Assembly: GCA_028281785.1 (NCBI GenBank)
Contig: JANQJG010000137.1
Span: forward strand, 1-32,716
Direction of reading: 5' to 3'
Source: Rhodospirillales bacterium
GTDB lineage: Bacteria > Pseudomonadota > Alphaproteobacteria > Rhodospirillales > Shumkoniaceae
DNA length: 32,716 bases
Under the pieces are notes generated by a model that searched no databases, was not told the DNA's origin, and saw nothing but the letters and a program-made list of their open reading frames with translations. Positions 31,079-32,716 of the stretch are shown piece by piece. A program made the translations under genes and the position numbers. Each line of letters opens with the position of its first letter. Position 1 is the stretch's first letter.

Positions 31079-31528
31079 ATGCTGTGGCTTCTCCGCAGAG
31101 AAGCACCACATAGGACATGGCAAAAAAGCAACGAATCCCTGAAACAAGACCAACATCGGGAGTTGTATGCGCGCCGGTGAACTTGACGTCTAAGTGATGG
31201 CGGCAGCGCTTCTCTTCCCCACATCCGCTTGTTCGGCAGGCAAATCTCTTGCTGCTTCACGCCATACTTAGAAGTCCGGAGGTTCAAATTCGGGGCACGC
31301 AACCACCTTAACCTGCTCTTTGATGCGCCAGGAATTCTGTGAAGGCTTGAGGCCGCCCCCTCGTGGCATTTGGTCGATACGGTGTTGCCTCGTCCTCCAT
31401 CCGACAAAGCACGGCCGCCCTCCCCTTTCGCTAAGCGCCACCAGCGTGTCTTGCCGCGAAAACGAGTCGCAGCGCCATCACATTCTGAAGGCGCGGATAT
31501 CAGCCTCTGCGGTGATCTCGGGGGTACA
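31079..31528. other. Region between HTH gene and IS256 remnant
   Basis: 450 bp without a supported gene. One minus-strand frame ends GLKPSQNSWRIKEQVK then EFEPPDF at a TAA at 31268-31270; it reads like the tail of a real protein, but the upstream part does not and I cannot name it. A tRNA-like GGTTCAAATTC at about 31281 does not pair into a T-arm. The IS256 transposase frame runs into the last part of this region. Confidence 0.35.
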
Positions 31529-32516
31529 TCAAGCTTTGGCGAAGGAGAGAGATGGACCACTCGACTGGAGGGATCCGTCTGCGTGCCCCAAAAACGTCCT
31601 TCTGGATCCGCTTAGAAGCGTTTTCGACCGGTCAAGTCCGAGACTTGCTGGATAATTGGTCTGAGGTTTGGCCTTTGAGGCGGGCTTGTCGAGGCCGTTC
31701 TGGGCCTCGTAGGCCTGGTCGAGCTCGGCCCTGATGGCGGCCATTTGTCGACGCTCGAAGTCGGTGATCTTGACGGCCCTCCATCGCTCGGCGGCGCGGG
31801 TCATGGTGGCGAACATGAGCTTGAGGACGGCCTTCTCACCAAAGGCGTTGGGGATGATCTTGAGCCTTCGGCGTTCCTCGAGGAACAAACGTTCGAGGAG
31901 ATTGGTCGTGCGGGTCGCGCGACGATGGGTGACCGGCAGCTCCTTCTCGTAGTCGGCCACGAGGCCGTCGGCCAAGTCGCGAGCGATGGCCCGGCTCGGG
32001 GCCTGATAGGCGGCCCGGGCACGGGCCTTGAAGTCGGGCCAGAGGTCTTCGGGGACCTTGGCGGCCAGGTTGCGCATGCGATGGGCGAGGCAGCGCTGGC
32101 GGGTCGAGCGCGATCGCCTTGATCACCCCCGGCGCCCCGTCCGAGGCGACCAATAAGGGATCGCCCAGACCGCGGCTCCTCATGTCCTGGAAGAAGGCGG
32201 AGACCGTCTCGGCATCCTCCTTGGAGCCAGCCATCAGCGACGGCAGCACCTTCCTGCCTTCGGTGGTGAAGCCCCAGGCCGTCTTCAGGCGTCCCCGGCG
32301 CAGCCCATTGCGATAGCCCCCATTCGCCTCGCCACCGCGCTCATAATAGCCGCGATCCAAGGCATCACGCACCTCTGCCTCCAGACCCTCCTCGATGATC
32401 AGCCGGGTCGCCAGGTGAACCAGCTCCGTGCGCCCAAACGACTCCGAATAACGACCTTCCATCAGCTCTCGCAGGGCCTCACGGGTGCGATGCGATCCTG
32501 GTACTCTCTTCGACAT
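31529..32516 (-). pseudogene. IS256/Mutator-type transposase, frameshifted and internally deleted
   Basis: The ATG at 32516 has AGGAGG seven bases upstream and opens MSKRVPGSHRTREALRELME, then GYYERGGEANGGYRNG and VLPSLMAGSKEDAETVSAFF, typical of this family. Near 32110 the frame shifts: a short segment before RQRCLAHRMRN is damaged. In the new frame it reads MRNLAAKVPEDLWPDFKARA, then VTHRRATRTTNLLERLFLEE and IIPNAFGEKAVLKL. Between YEKELP and VTHRRA roughly 20 residues or more of the usual sequence are missing. The stop at 31529 lies beyond the element's end. The DDE enzyme cannot be functional. Confidence 0.88.
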
Positions 32517-32619
32517 GGAGGTGCCTCCTTGCTCGGACGGCGCCAAACCGCCCGGTTGAGATTCAGCACCTCAAAGGATGCACCTCCATACCAATTCCCA
32601 GAAATCCTAAGACTTCACC
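31630..32619 (-). mobile_element. IS256-family insertion sequence, decayed
   Basis: Imperfect terminal inverted repeats bound the transposase: GGTCAAGTCCGAGACTTGCT at 31630 and GGTGAAGTCTTAGGATTTCT read inward from 32619. Both continue to a shared AATTGGT (ATTGGT in exact register). About 990 bp remain, against roughly 1.2-1.4 kb for intact elements, consistent with the internal deletion. The flanking bases (TTTTCGACC and CACGCGCCG) show no 8-9-bp target duplication, so a neighbour rearrangement or old age is likely. Confidence 0.75.
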
Positions 32620-32716
32620 CACGCGCCGAACGCATCCTGTGGAAACTGTCGCATTGTCTTCCTAGAAATAAGATGCCGCTGAATGTTGAAGTGGTTGTAG
32701 ACGGAAGCGTGTATGG

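Noticed and set aside
31275..31310. tRNA 3'-end-like string GGTTCAAATTC followed later by CAACCA
   Set aside because: The bases on either side of TTCAAAT do not pair into a T-stem, no acceptor or anticodon arm is found upstream, and a coding-like tail on the minus strand explains the region as well.
1..32716. CRISPR array, rRNA or complete tRNA genes
   Set aside because: No regularly spaced direct repeats and no conserved rRNA or cloverleaf sequences were seen on either strand.

Overview
The window is GC-rich chromosomal DNA with tight bacterial operons. It has several TRAP transporter genes, many CoA-ester enzymes, Gfo/Idh/MocA and 2-hydroxyacid dehydrogenases, and an alphaproteobacterial-style miniature inverted-repeat element. 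Together these suggest a free-living soil or aquatic alphaproteobacterium (Rhodospirillales/Rhizobiales-like). That assignment is inferred from gene content, not from a marker gene. Almost everything is catabolic: uptake, CoA activation, oxidation and aldol cleavage of organic acids or sugar acids.

Left part (1-6259). The window opens in the last codons of a tyrosine recombinase, so an integrated element probably borders it on the left. Next come a D-2-hydroxyacid dehydrogenase (-), a malonyl-CoA-synthetase-like ligase (+), a second D-2-hydroxyacid dehydrogenase (-) that lacks the usual catalytic Glu, a LigI/galactarolactone-isomerase-like amidohydrolase (+) and an unassigned Rossmann-like protein (+).

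Cluster A (19174 down to 6281, all minus strand). A DeoR-type regulator and a Pct/YdiF-type CoA-transferase precede a TAXI-type TRAP binding protein, a fused TRAP permease and a tight run of enzymes. In transcription order these are an AMACR-like member of the CaiB family, an RraA-fold aldolase, an enoyl-CoA hydratase, a GH88/GH105-like hydrolase, a MaoC hydratase, an acyl-CoA dehydrogenase and a DapA-family lyase. The permease and the seven enzymes overlap or nearly abut. A consistent reading is TRAP uptake of a (branched) carboxylate, CoA transfer, epimerisation, dehydrogenation, hydration and aldol cleavage. The substrate is not determinable from sequence alone.

Gene graveyard (about 19200-21010). 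Four broken pieces lie between the two clusters: the C-terminus of an SMC-like/AAA ATPase, the first 39 codons of the gene after it, the N-terminal third of an IS4-type transposase, and an RTX-like C-terminus.

Cluster B (27461 down to 21023, minus strand). The order is Gfo/Idh/MocA dehydrogenase, sugar-phosphate-isomerase-like TIM barrel, PfpI/DJ-1 protein, DctP, DctQ, SDR and DctM. It is driven by a near-consensus sigma-70 promoter placed exactly between two identical 17-bp LacI-type operators. A divergent LacI regulator follows (+), then another Gfo/Idh/MocA gene (+). A 157-bp TA-flanked miniature inverted-repeat element sits in the roughly 330-nt leader of this operon.

Right edge (30309-32716). 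A small tandem-HTH protein is followed by a decayed IS256-family element with recognisable terminal inverted repeats, an internal deletion and a frameshift.
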